A stretch of 64,000 nucleotides of DNA from Ilex aquifolium (GCA_951799425.1 OX637393.1:21059744-21123743), one strand, 5' to 3'. Numbered from the stretch's first letter, positions 11,613 through 23,475 are shown. Notes: generated from the letters alone by a model not told the origin. Numbers and translations: made by a program.

Positions 11613-11625
11613 GGCTTTTATAGCC
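11613..11625 (-). promoter_or_regulatory. TATA box of internal promoter (element A)
   Basis: GGCTATAAAAGCC on the minus strand, about 57 bp before the longest ORF start and directly downstream of the palindrome array. This suggests a dedicated promoter for the post-pol ORF. Confidence 0.6.
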
Positions 11626-11633
11626 TGAGTCGT

Positions 11634-11901
11634 GACGTTCGAACGTTGATAACGTTCGAACGTGTGTAGAAGGATTTTAAGCAGATCGTTCGAACGTAGT
11701 TTGGCGTTCGAACGTAAGGAGCTCTCAGTACTTTTAAGTTTCATCAGAGGTCAAAGTACTGTAGGTTCTCTTCGTTCGAACGTTCTATTGGCGTTCGAAC
11801 GGACTGAGCTCCCAGTACTTTGAAGTTCCATCCGAAGCTTCATCAGAGGCTGAGTACTATAAGCAGGTGACGTTCGAACGTCACCTGGCGTTCGAGCGTT
11901 G
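11634..11901 (-). repeat. family A palindrome array, internal
   Basis: About eight CGTTCGAACG-type sites between 11636 and 11900 (for example GACGTTCGAACGTT at 11635, GACGTTCGAACGTC near 11870), mostly paired, with GAGCTC(T/C)CAGTACTT phrases between pairs. Same palindrome as in the family A LTRs, but the array lies upstream of the ORF. Confidence 0.9.
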
Positions 11902-12893
11902 AATCAAAATCAAAAATTTTCTCCACTACACTATACACAATCAAAGAGGGCCAAACACACAATTTTAAATCAAAAACATATGACGTCTCAGGATAAGCCC
12001 CTACCCACGCTTCAGGTTGGTATTTTAGGACATTCCTTACTCGGCCTATATTTTCATTCTAGTCAAAAGAGTTTATACAAAAAGATTTTTACACTTTTTA
12101 CAAGAAAATTCGGACCTTTGGCTTTCACCCCCGACAAAAGTACACATTTCCTACAGAAAATTATTTAATCCGAGTCTCCCTCTGTGTCTGTGTAGAACGG
12201 ACAACCAGTGACTCTCCCAACTTCATCTCTCACAAATCGGTTAAGCAAAGTACCGGAATAGCATGGCGTATCAGGGTAATCCTTATTCAGCCCATTCACT
12301 ATCCAGTCTAATTGATTGAGTGCGCGACCGGAGATTGGTTCAGAACACTAGTTGTATCTTTTCTCGTGAAAGATTCTGTCACACTGTTTACAAGCACCAA
12401 GTCTTTTGGCACGACGCCGTTTGGCAAAGCTGCTTCTGCCACAGAGGGGTTTCGCTTGTTTTTCTTGGATTTCGGTCTTCCTTACTAGTCTTGCTTTTCT
12501 CATGATTACAGAATGCACATCAGATGGAAAAGTGCGTAGAACTCCTAGACTAAACCAAAAAAGTTTAACATCCATGATTTCTAAGCTTTAAGACTCACTA
12601 TCTGGTTCTTTAACGTCTGCCAGTCACAAAGACGATTGATGTTGACTCACAAACATAATCATCAATTTATACAAGACAATGTACATAAAAGGATCAGAAT
12701 AACAACAACAATAACAACAAAAATTTTAAAAATTTACGGGCAAATATGAACTGTATTCTCACACCACCCAACCTAAACTGAACATTGTCCCCAATGTTTC
12801 GAATTTACCAGTTCACGGATCTTGGAGATGAGGTTGAATGGCAGAGATCTGTTCATCTGCTGAAACCTTTTACCTTAAAACACCTTTCAAAGT
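11902..12893 (-). other. element A leader between primer site and array
   Basis: No credible ORF. It contains ACATTGGGGACAATGT near 12783-12798 followed by a G-rich run (minus strand), the phrase normally found after pol in Athila elements. Its place just after the primer site suggests that gag-pol was deleted between them. Confidence 0.6.
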
Positions 12894-12911
12894 TCCCCGA
12901 CAACGGCGCCA
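12894..12911 (-). promoter_or_regulatory. primer binding site (tRNA-Asp), element A
   Basis: TGGCGCCGTTGTCGGGGA on the minus strand: one mismatch (C to T) to the B1 site and to plant tRNA-Asp. Confidence 0.9.
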
Positions 12912-12917
12912 AAAACT

Positions 12918-14857
12918 TGACTTGATCCGAAATGTGTACACCCAAGTGCAGGCGGTCAAGCTGTAGTAATAATCCGGTTTGAGTCCGGAGTCGAATCCAC
13001 AGGGAAATTTTGTTGGTATTTTTGAGATAAGCAGTGGTGGAGACCTATTATTTGTAACCTTTGAGATTTGTTGAGAGATGTGAGATTTCCTAGACAGAAT
13101 ATAAGATTCTTTCCAAGAGAATTTTCTTAACAAAACAGGAGATAAATACTAATGAAAATGGGTCACTCTTTAGTTCAAGGATCTGGACATGTAGTTAATC
13201 ATCCGGTTTATTATACTTGTGCTTGATAACTCAATTAACTCCCGTGTCAACAACAAGTTAATCGGAAGATAAAGATGGACTGTGAGAATTAAGAACATGA
13301 TTCCGATGTCTTTCTAGAAGTTTACAAGAATTGTCTGTGCCGAGACTTAACCCGTCTACAAACAAGCAAGTGTTTCTACAAGACATCCAATCATGACATT
13401 AATATTTTATTCTTTAAATGAAGCACAATAAGGGGGAGGATTGAAGGGTAGTCCTGAGGATCCAGCCGGGGTACTTGCCTTGAACCGATAAGTCTTTCTA
13501 TGCAAGAGTCATCCGTGTCATAGAAAGACCCCACGGTTATACAAAGTACCTTAGCTTTGCTAGATGCAATCAATCATCCAATAAGCAAGAAGAGATAAAC
13601 GTTAATCATAAGAACAGTGCACAAATATAATTCCCGGATAACTTATACATGCCCTTCTCCTCTTACTAAAGAGTGAATGAGAAACTACTCACTCTTCATG
13701 GCTTTGGTAAAGCTAGAAAAGTGGGTGATGCTCATCCCTCCAAGTAGAAGACTTAAAAGATAATGTAACAATGAACAAGGAGCCAATCTTTAACAAAGAT
13801 TGAGTGAATCACGTTCCACCCTTCACGATTTTGGTAAATCTCTAGAAAAGTGGAAGAGTTTCACTCTTCTAAGAAAGAAAAAAGCTCAAGCAATGGAAGT
13901 GAAGTACATAAACAATAAAAGTAGAAGAAAGCTAGTCACATTTGGAGGGTGGCTTCCTCAACCAAGAAATGGAGGGTTGCTCCCTCAACCAAAAGATGAA
14001 CTAACTCTCTTCTATGTATGTAAATGAAAACATAAACATAAAACTACTCTTATAACAAGCAAGAAGATGTTGGACTAAAGCCAAACTAATCTCTAAAATA
14101 AAGACTTCATACAAAGAAAACATCAGCTTAAATCTACAATGTGAGTGGGAGTCTAAGCCTCCATCAACCCTTCTACTTGGCTCCTTTAGCTCTCCAACAA
14201 TGGGAGTATTTATAGGCAAGAGGAGGAAACAAGAGGAGGTGAAGGAATAGTGTATGCCGCCCAAGTCCAAGTGAAAAACTAACTACTCTGCTGCCAGTCT
14301 GTGGAGAACGTTCGAACGTGAGTTGGCGTTCGAACGTTGTTTTTGTTTTTGCTTTATGGTCGTTCGAACGTTGACTGACGTTTGAAAGTTTCTTCTGTTT
14401 TTGCACTAAGGGCGTTCGAACCCTAGATGTGTTCTGACCCTCTCACTCGAGTGATCTGTTGGTCTTATGTGAAGTTCAGTTCCAACTCTATGCAGTAGTC
14501 TGGTCTTCAATCAACTCAAGTGCACGTTCGAACGTGAGTTGGCATTCGAACGTGACACTCAAGTGTCTAAGAGCTTCACAGTCTTTTTTCCTAACTGCAA
14601 CGCGCCTTCTCTTAGCAGTTGAGTCTGCTACAGTTCATTGTGGCCGTTCGAACGTGAGTTGGCGTTCGAACGTTCTGGCTGTGCTCCAAGCTTTTCCAAT
14701 TTTGTGCTCTAATGTGCTGGTGTTGCATTCAAGTGTGGTACTTGTTGTTCTTGAGTCTTTGTTCAGTTTAGGGCCTGAAATGACATCACTTAAACTCCAT
14801 CAAAGTACAATTAGTCTTAAAATGACATAGTAATATGCTAATTTTAAGTTCTAATCA
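12918..14857 (-). repeat. element A 5' LTR
   Basis: Starts TGATTAG at 14857 and ends ATCAAGTCA at 12918, six bases before the primer site (about 1.94 kb). Palindrome array at 14306-14671 and TATA-like CCTATAAATACTCCC at 14202-14215, all in minus orientation. Matches 7616-8493, 171-331 and the solo LTR 21070-22829. Confidence 0.9.
14306..14671 (-). repeat. family A palindrome array in 5' LTR
   Basis: Same array as 7944-8311, with a few decayed copies (for example GACGTTTGAAAGTTT near 14380 and GGCATTCGAACG near 14540). It begins about 90 bp upstream of the TATA box on the minus strand. Confidence 0.88.
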
Positions 14858-17817
14858 GTAACAATTCCAACAATTATAACCCTGGTTGGAGGAATCATCC
14901 GGGTTTTTCTTGGAACAATAATCAAGCCCAAACCTCTGCTCCAAGACAAGCATACCCACCAGGCTTTCAAAATCAAGCTCCACCACAACAGAAAAAGAAG
15001 TCGAATTTGGAGGAGTTGCTTTCCAAGTATATAGCACAGAATAAGACCAGGATGAACAGTCATGAAGTATCAATTCGAAACCTACAAAATCAAATGGGTC
15101 AGCTTGCTAATGTCATTAACAACAAACCTCAAGGAACTTTACCTAGTGATACGGAGATCAATCCTACGAGAGAAGGAAAGGAGCACTGCAAGACTATTAC
15201 ATTACGAAGCGGAAAAGAGCTATCTGAAGTTGTTGGTGGAATTCCAAAACAATCACTTGGAGAGGATAGTAAGGATGAAGATAGAGATAGCAAGAATGTG
15301 GAACATGCAAAGAAGGAAGAAGAGTCAGTGGTAAATTCTGATGAAGGCGAGCAGGGTCTTATTGTGCCTCCCGTGCCGTTTCCACAACCTTTGCAGAAAA
15401 AGAAGTTAGATAAGCAGTTCTCAAAATTTTTGGAAGTATTCAAGAAGCTCCAAATTAATATCTCTTTTGCATATGCATTGGAGCAGATGCCTAGCTATGT
15501 GAAATTTATGAAGAAAATTTTTTCAAGGAAGAGAAAACTAGGTGGTTTTGAGACAGTGACACTCACTGAGGAGTGCAGTGCTATCCTTCAAAAGAAGCTA
15601 CCACCAAAGCTCAAAGATCCGGGTAGCTTTACAATTCCATGCACAATAGGCAGCCAGTTTTTCGGGAAAGCATTGTGTGACTTGGGAGCTAGTATTAACT
15701 TAATGCCACTCTCAATTTATCAGCAATTGGGTTTGAATGAAGCAAAGCCTACCAATGTTACATTGCAATTAGCGGATAGATCACTCACTTATCCAAGGGG
15801 CATAGTTGAAGATGTTCTAGTTAAAGTGGATAAGTTCATTTTTCCAGTTGATTTCATAGTTTTGGATTGTGAGGAAGATAGGGAAGTACCTATAATTCTT
15901 GGGCGACCATTCTTAGCGACGGGGAGAACACTTATCGATGTACAGAAATGTGAGCTAACTATGCGAGTCCAAGATCAAGAGGTGACATTTAATGTATTTT
16001 CAGCTATGAAATTTCCTAAGGAAGCAGAAGAATGTTTTCGGGTTGATTTGATGGAAGATGCAGTAAATGAGATATTCGTAGGAAGCTGTATTTCAGATCC
16101 CCTTGAGACATCACTGGTTAGTCCCACTGCTTCGGACTACCCGGCTCCTCTAGAGTATGTACAGTTGTTGAATGCTTCTCCACGGGTTGTCAAGTTTAGG
16201 CAACAGTTTGAGACTTTGGATCACTCATGAAGCTCTACTCGTCCAAAGTCATCTTTGGAAGAACCACCTATATTGGAGCTTAAACCTCTTCCAAATCATC
16301 TACGGTATGCGTATTTGGGTGACTCTTTTACTTTACCTGTTATTGTTTCTGCTTCACTTGATGAATTTCAGGATAGTAAGCTGCTGTGAGTTCTTCGTGA
16401 GTACGAAATGGCTTTAGGATGGTCTATTGCAGATATTAAGGGCATTAGTCCCTCAATTTGTATGCACAAAATTCTGCTTGAAGATGATGCTAAGCCCGTG
16501 ATTGAGCAACAACGCCGATTAAATCCTATCATGAAGGAGGTAGTCAAGAAAGAAATCAACAAATGGTTGGATGCCGGAATCGTATATCATATCTGAGACA
16601 GTTCATGAGTTAGTCCAGTTCAATGTGTTTCGAAGAAAGGAGGCATGACGGTAGTGTCCAATGAGAACAACGAGTTAATCCCAACACGAACAGTGACTGG
16701 GTGGAGAGTATGTATGGATTATCGCAAACTCAATAAGGTAACTCGAAAAGATCACTTCCCTCTACCATTCATTGATCAGATGCTTGATAGATTGGCTGAG
16801 CATGTATTCTATTGTCTATTGGATGGTTATTCCGGCTATAATCAGATCGCAATAGCACCCGAGGATCAGGAGAAGACTACGTTTACCTGCCCCTATGGAA
16901 CCTTTGCATTTCGGAGGATGCCTTTTGGATTATGCAACGCACCTACAACGTTTCAACGATGCATGATGGCAATATTCTCCGACATGGTCGAGCAAAATCT
17001 TGAGGTATTTATGGATGATTTTTCGGTATTTGGAGATAGCTTTGACCTATGTTTAGAGAACTTAACCCTTGTGCTGAAAAGATGTGTGGAAACAAACTTG
17101 GTGTTAAACTGGGAAAAGTGTCACTTCATGGTTCAAGAAGGTATTATTTTGGGGCACAAAGTTTCTGCTAATGGCATAAAGGTGGATAGGGCAAAAATAG
17201 AGACTATTGAGAAACTACCACCACCAACATCAGTCAAGGGGATTCGGAGTTTCTTGGGCCATGCAGGATTTTATAGGCGATTCATAAAGGACTTTTCCAG
17301 GATCGCAAAGCCTCTGTGTAACCTTTTAGAGAAAGATGTGCCCTTTAAGTTTGATAAGGCTTGCCTAGAGGCCTTCGAGGTGTTGAAAAATAAGCTCATA
17401 ACTGCCCCCGTGATAGTTGCACCAAATTGGGATTTGTCGTTTGAGCTGATGTGTGATGCTAGCGAGTTTGCAGTTGGCGCAGTTTTAGGTCAACGGAAAG
17501 AAAAAATGTTTCATGCTATCTATTATGCTAGCAAGACATTATCGGACACACAGCTCAACTACACAACCACTGAGAAAGAATTATTAGCAGTTGTTTTTGC
17601 TTTCGACAAATTCTAATCTTATCTCATTGGTACAAAGGTGATAGTGTTCACAGATCATTCTGCCATTTAGTATTTAATTTCGAAAAAGGACGCCAAGCCA
17701 CGCTTGATTCGATGGGTCCTTTTGCTTCAAGATTTTGATCTAGAGATTCGGGACAGAAAAGGGTCAAAGAAGGTTCACTTTTCACATAGTGAGCTGAGCC
17801 GGTTTGGGAAGGCATGA
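14858..17817 (+). pseudogene. element C gag(C-term)-PR-RT-RNaseH, Athila type
   Basis: A single reading frame from 14860 to the stop at 17815. Order: Gag tail with YNPGWRNHPGFSW; a long hydrophilic linker; protease with DLGASINLMP and the PIILGRPF flap (about 15680-15915); RT with VCMDYRKLN and FMDDFSVFG (catalytic DD at about 17015); RNase H with LMCDASEFAVGAVL and TDHSAI. Six in-frame stops at 16228, 16387, 16594, 16606, 17614 and 17668 break it, yet I see no frameshift. The Gag N-terminus is missing because element A interrupts it, and integrase is missing altogether. The motifs fit the Athila clade. Confidence 0.9.
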
Positions 17818-17841
17818 TACTACTTTCTATGTGCTAAACTA

Positions 17842-18080
17842 ATGCCTACCACACACTTTATTGAATTACTCTGTGACAGGGCAGTATTGCTCTATTGCAT
17901 AGTTACAGGCAAAACCATTAATGTGGGACAAGTTATTGCAGATTCAATCACAAAGGCTATTAAGAGTGGTTCAAATACCGGGTTGCCTCACCCATCATTA
18001 ATTTGCGAACTATGTAAGAAAGCAAGAGTCACATGGAGTGCTGATGAAGTAGTTCAACAACCACAGGTGCCAATTGATCA
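17842..18080 (+). pseudogene. C-terminal scrap of post-pol ORF, element C
   Basis: The frame contains LLYCIVTGKTINVGQVIAD and GLPHPSLICELC, alignable with LLYAIGKGQSID and LPFGNLVTEIC of the element A ORF and LPFGNLVTQMC of B2. It follows RNase H at once, so integrase and most of this ORF were deleted. The last 13 or so codons of the open frame (to 18120) are not part of it: on the opposite strand they read as integrase ([16 protein letters not shown]) of element D. Confidence 0.65.
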
Positions 18081-19257
18081 TAGGGTTTGGATTGTACGTT
18101 TAGACTGCCCGTCCATCTGAGGATAATAGGCTATGCTGAATTTCAAGGTAGTACCCATGGCATGCTGTAAACTAGCCCAAAACCTGGATGTAAATTTGGA
18201 TCTCTATCTGCCACATTGGATACAGGAGCACCATGCAAACGCAAAATTTCATCCACATAAATTTGAGCATACTTTTCAAGAAAATAAGTAGACTTGACAA
18301 CTAAAAAGTGAGCTGACTTCGTCAATCTGTCCACAATAACCCAAATGGAATCATGCCCGCTTTGAGTTCGTGGAAGTCCCAATACAAAATCCATGGTAAT
18401 ATGTTCCCATTTCCATTCTGGAATAGGAAGAGACTGCAATAAACCTGCAAGATGTTGATGATCAGTCTTTACCTGCTGACAGACTAAACATCTAGAAACA
18501 AATTCAGCAATTTCTCTCTTCATTCCACTCCACCAATAATACTCTCTCAAATCTCGATATAATTTTGTACTCTCAGGGTGCATAGCATATAAAGAATTAT
18601 GAGCTTCATCTAGAATGTCCTTCGTCAAGGTAGTATCATTTGGCACACAAAGTCGAGTACCAAAGCATAACATATCGTTACCACGAACTACAAAATCTGT
18701 CTTACTTCCATTATGCACTTCTTTTCTAATTTTTTCTAGTTGTGGATCTTAATGTTGTAACTCTTTGATATGATCCACCAGCACAGGTCTAACTTTAAAT
18801 TGTGCTAGTAGAACGTATGTATCACTTAATACCATATCCACTCCCATCATTCTCAATTTAGTAATATTACTCATATGGCTACACTGAATGCACGACAATC
18901 TCCCCGATGATTTCCTACTCAGTGCATCAGCCACCACGTTAGCTTTCCCTAGATGATACTGTATCGAGCAATCATAATCCTTAATTAATTCCATCCCCTT
19001 CCTTTACCTCAAATTCAACTCCTTTTGAGTGAATAAGTATTTTAAGCTTTGGTGATCTGTAAAAATCTCACATGTCTCGCCATATAAGTAATGTCTCCAA
19101 AGCTTTAGAGCAAAAACAATAGCAGCCAACTCCAAATTATGAGTAGGATAATTCTTTTCATGGTTCTTTAATTGTCGAGAGGCATAGGTAATCACCCTAC
19201 CATGCTGCATTAACACACAACCCAAACCTTGATGAGAGGCATCACTATAAATTTGGC
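18070..19257 (-). pseudogene. element D RNase H-integrase fragment (chromovirus)
   Basis: One minus-strand frame from about 19257 down: RNase H with [25 protein letters not shown] and [18 protein letters not shown], then KANVVADALSRK, then integrase with the zinc-finger half CLVCQQVK, MDFVLGLP, VIVDRLTKSAHF and [13 protein letters not shown]. Stops at 19004 and 18749 and a one-base deletion near 18195 break it; beyond that the frame resumes as [17 protein letters not shown]. These motifs are of the Tekay-like chromovirus kind. No RT, chromodomain or LTR remains. Confidence 0.88.
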
Positions 19258-19988
19258 GGTAATGCCAACCGGTAAGTGACTGCACCAACCCTCTCGAGTA
19301 CTTCGAAGGGCCTGATATACCTCAATGACAGCTTTCCCCGCTTCTCAAATCTAACCACTCCCTTCTTAGGCATCACTTTCAAGAAGACTTGATCTCCGAC
19401 CTCGAACTCTAGAGGTCACTATCGCATGTCGATGTAGCTTTTCGACCGGCTCTGAACCGTGAGAAGATGCTTCCGTATCAAGTCCACCTTCTCCGAGGTG
19501 TCTCTAATCAAATCCAAATTCGTAGAGGGTCTCTCTCCAACCTCCGTTCAAAAAATCAGAGAATGGCACAATCTCCCCTAAAGTGCCTCATAGGGTGCCA
19601 TTTGTATGTTCGCTTGATAACTGTTGTTGTAGGCGAACCCCACTGAGGGTAAGTGCTCCTTCCAACTACCTTTGAGATCAAGGACACATGTCTGTAGCAT
19701 GTCCTCTCAAGTCTGGATGGTCCTCTCTGACTAACCATCTGTCTGGGGATAAAAAGAGGTGTTCATCATCAATTGTGTCCCCATAGCCCGCTGGAAATTT
19801 TCCCAAAAAAATGGGCTGTGAACTTAGGATTTCGATCTGATACAATAGATACGAGTACTCTCATGCAATTGGATTATTTCCCATATATATAACCGACAGA
19901 ATTTCTCCAGTATGAAGGTCAACCGCACTACCAAAAAGTGTGCCGATTTCGTAAGCCGATCCACAATCACCCATATCGCGTCATTGCT
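19258..19988 (-). pseudogene. element E integrase core and C-terminus (chromovirus)
   Basis: Read downward from 19988: AIWVIVDRLTKSAHFLVV, a decayed core, SERTIQT, then VFLKVMPKKGVVRFEKRGKL and [18 protein letters not shown], the GPY/F-type tail. The tail runs straight into RNase H of element D at about 19258, an order no intact element has. Several stops and frame changes. Closely similar to the fragment at 37270-37940. Confidence 0.8.
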
Positions 19989-21064
19989 TGACTTATTTCA
20001 TCGTTCCTAATTTTCGATCATGATTCTGGTAATGTGTATGTGGCTTATACGGTTAGGTGAATGTCACTCTCCCTCGGATATCTTGCATGAAATGGGAAAA
20101 CGGATGTGCGAATGAAATGTGTGTGTGTACAAAAGTGCTCCCTAAGCGTAGAGAGACTTCTGAGTGTCGTGTTTTACTTGGAATTGGTATTCCGATGTTG
20201 TCTCCTCAGGGAAGGAAGGTGAATTGCGTTGAAGGTGATTTTGTGAAAATAGAAAAGTGTAAAAAACTTTTGAATATGTGTTTTGGTGAGTTGTGTTCTT
20301 GATGAAAAAAATGGGAAACAATTGTTGGCGAATCCAAAGAGGTCATTCCAATGGGAATGTCAAATCGACTCAAGGCATTCTTCCAATGGTGCCTAGACGT
20401 TCGATTGATTCGTAGGAAACGAGAGACTAAAACGAAGGTGAGGATTCAAGCATACCCCGTGACAAGTCTACAGTATATCAAGAACTCACAACCACGTCCA
20501 CACTCAACCTAGTCAAACCAAACCGTCTTACACTACGAGGAGGAATGAAAAAGAGTTGATTTAGCATACCCCAGAGGAATTCTCCCTTGGATTAGTCAAC
20601 TTAAATCTTTGCTACTCATATTTAATGCAAGAACATGCAATGTGTAGAGAGACATGGTATTGAAATGGAAGTTAAACTTGTATTAACGTGAAAAGAAGTG
20701 AAACTACAATAATAAGTGCATTTAATACCCAACTAAAAAGCTTGAAATGTAAAACTTGAATGTAACAATGGTAGATTGAAAGATACTTGACTAAACTTGC
20801 AATACACTTGAAATAAATGACATTAAGTGCAATAAATGAAGCTTACTAGAGTCTTTCAGAAGATTACAAATGAAATGGGTAAAGAAAATGCAAAAATCTA
20901 ACTTCTCTCTCTAAAACTATGTCTTCCTCATTGAGCTTCTCTCTCTACAATGCTCTACAATCTCAATAATCTGAAGTCCCTTTTGCATTTTCGTCCATGG
21001 AGGTCTTCTAGCATGTGTGACAGGCTTCCATCCATAGGAGGCTGAGTTGATGACTTGTGACAAG

Positions 21065-22834
21065 CCTAGTGATTAGTAGTTAAAATCAGCATATTACTAT
21101 GCCTTTTTTAAGACTAATTATACAGTGATGGAGTTTAAATGATGACATTTCAGGACATAAACTGTACAAGGGACCAAAGGCAATGAATATCAAACTTTCG
21201 TGCAACACCAACATATTCTGGAGCAAAATTGGAAAAGTTTGGACCAAGGCAAGAACGTTCGAACGCCAATCCACGTTCGAACGTTCTCTTGAATTATGGA
21301 AGATCAGACTACTGAAGTGCTAATGTATGGCGTGTTGCAGCAAAGACACACATAAGTACTTGAGTACAACGTTCAAACGCCAATCCACGTTCGAACGTTG
21401 TCCTAATTTATTGAAGACCTGACTGATGAGTGCAAGGGCAGTGGTTCATGGCGTATAGAAGTAACTCTCCCAAAAGAATAGAGGCCACTTGAGTAGGAGG
21501 TTCAAACTACATCTGGCGTTCGAACGCCATCAAGCAAAAATAGGAAGAACGTTCGAACGTTGTCCCCAGACTGGCTGTAGAGTGGTTGGCTTTCACTTGG
21601 AATTTGGCGGCCTTGCACTATTCTTTCACACTCCCTTGTCTCCTCCTCTTTGCCTATAAATACTCCCATTGTGGGAGCTTCAAGGGACTTTTTTTTTGAG
21701 ACTAGATCAACATTTCTTTGCTTTTTATAGATTTAATCTTAGACTTAGGTTTATATTTACTTGCATAAAGGAATATAGATCATCTTTTGGTTGCGGTAGA
21801 AACCCTCCAAAAGTGACTTGTTTTCTTCTACTTTCAGTATTAGTTTCACTCACTTCCATTGCTTGAGCTTCTTTCTTTCCTGAGAGGAGTGAAACTCTTC
21901 CACTTTTCTAGAGCTTTACCAAAGCCGTGAAGGGTGGAACGTGATTCACTCATTCTTCGTCGAAGATCGGCTCCTTGTGTAGTGTGTTTTATCTTGTAAC
22001 TCCTCTACTTTGAGGGATGAGCATCACTCACTTTTCTAGCTTTACCAAAGCCATGAAGAGTGAGAAGTTTCTCATTCACTCTTTAGTAAGAGGTAATTGA
22101 CATGTATAAATCATCCGAAAGTTATATCTGTGCATTTTCGATTACGCTTAATGCTTTATATTTTCCTTGCTTATTGAATGATGATTGCATCTAGCAAAGC
22201 TAAGGTACTTTGCATAACCGTGAGTACTTTCTATAACATAGATAACTCTTGCATAGAAAGACTCATTGGTTCAAGGCAAGCACCTCGGCTAGATCTTCAT
22301 GAATACCCTTCAATCTTCATCATTATTGTGCTTCATTTAAAGAATGGAATATTAATATCATGGTTGGATGCCTTGTAGAAACACTTACTTGTTTGTAGAC
22401 GGGTTGAGTCTCGGCATAGACAATTCTTGTAAACTTCTAGAAAGACATCGGAACCATGCTCTTAATCCACCTTTATATTCCAATTAACTTGTTGTTGACA
22501 TAGGGGTTAATTGAGTTACCAAGTACATGTATAATAAACTGGATGATTAACTACATGTCCAGATCCTCGAACTAAAGAGTGACTTTTTACATTTAAGCTT
22601 ATCGTATATTTTGTCTAGAAAATCCCTTTGGAAAGAATCCTATATTCTGTCCAGAAAATCCCATACATCACACAACTTCAAAACTAAAAGGTAACAGTCA
22701 CTTGGTCTTTGTCACCACTTACTTCAAAACACCGACAACTATTCCCTGTGGATTCGACTTCGGACTTAACCGGATTATTACTACAACTTGACCGCCTACA
22801 CTTGGGTGTACACATATCGGATCAAGTCACCTAG
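21065..22834 (+). mobile_element. solo LTR of family A with 5-bp TSD
   Basis: A single LTR (21070-22829, TGATTAG to AAGTCA) flanked by CCTAG on both sides (21065-21069 and 22830-22834). No primer site or internal sequence follows, so recombination between two LTRs removed the rest. Palindromes at 21253-21562 and TATA-like CCTATAAATACTCCC at 21653-21667. Confidence 0.93.
21253..21562 (+). repeat. family A palindrome array in solo LTR
   Basis: Copies of AACGTTCGAACG at about 21253, 21273, 21388 and 21548, and decayed ones near 21366 and 21518. The spacer CCAATCCACG is the reverse of the paired-site spacer in other copies. Ends about 90 bp before the TATA box. Confidence 0.87.
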
Positions 22835-23455
22835 CCTGCAACTTCCCTGGCTCCCTTCTTCTGTCTCTTCCTCATTAATGTTTGGGCCTCCAAAGTACAA
22901 CCTTATGTGTGGGGAGGCATGTAGATGTGTAAGAGATGTCAGGGGACAAGTGGGAGAATCCTAGGTGGGACTCCCAAATGGCAGAGCTTGAGTTGCAGGC
23001 TGTCTGGCATTTCTGGGCAAAACCTTCTGGAAGGTCGATGCAAACCTTCTGGAAGGTTTATGCAAGAATAGTGAAAATAGTAGTCTAGTGACCCAAACCT
23101 TCTGGAAGGTCGATGTAAACCTTCTGGAAGGTTTATTCTAGTAGACAAAATGTTCCGGAAGGTTTAGGCAGTGCATAGGCATACCAAGTGCAAACCTTCC
23201 AGAAGGTTTTCATCCAATTTTCTTTTTTCTTGGTTTCTTCACCTTCCAATCTTTCCTTTAAGCTATCCCCTCATCTTCATTGACTTTAAACACTACGATG
23301 GGAGCTTAACTCAAGTCATTTACAATTCTTCACCTACATTCACACAAAACTTCATTAAAAGGTAGATTAAATGCATTTCTTTCCAAATTCTCAACAAAAG
23401 CAAGTATAAAAAGTGTATAACAACATACAATATATGCAATATTTTGTGCTAATCA

Positions 23456-23475
23456 CACCCCCCAACTTGAGTTTT
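23456..23475 (-). promoter_or_regulatory. B2 polypurine tract
   Basis: AAGTTGGGGGGTG on the minus strand directly before the TGATTAG LTR start; matches the B1 tract at 5730-5742. Confidence 0.83.

Larger units (their letters stand above)
7616..14857 (-). mobile_element. A: non-autonomous Athila-like element
   Basis: Minus-strand order from 14857 downward: 5' LTR, tRNA-Asp primer site, GGGGACAATG-type leader, palindrome array and TATA box, post-pol ORF, spacer, polypurine tract, 3' LTR. Gag and pol are absent, so only the post-pol ORF was carried. The 3' LTR is split by B1; its distal part lies at 171-331. The element sits inside the gag of element C. Bases after its right end are GTAAC; the partner copy of any TSD is outside the window or lost. 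Confidence 0.85.
19989..23455 (-). repeat. B2 3' LTR, interrupted by a solo LTR
   Basis: Two LTR-B segments (19989-21064 and 22835-23455) flank the inserted family A LTR. The LTR starts TGATTAGCACAAAATATTGC at 23455 and ends AAGTCA at 19989. Its U5 end resembles that of the B1 5' LTR, not the B1 3' LTR. Most palindromes have lost the CpG centre (CTTCTGGAAGG, 23028-23135). Confidence 0.82.
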
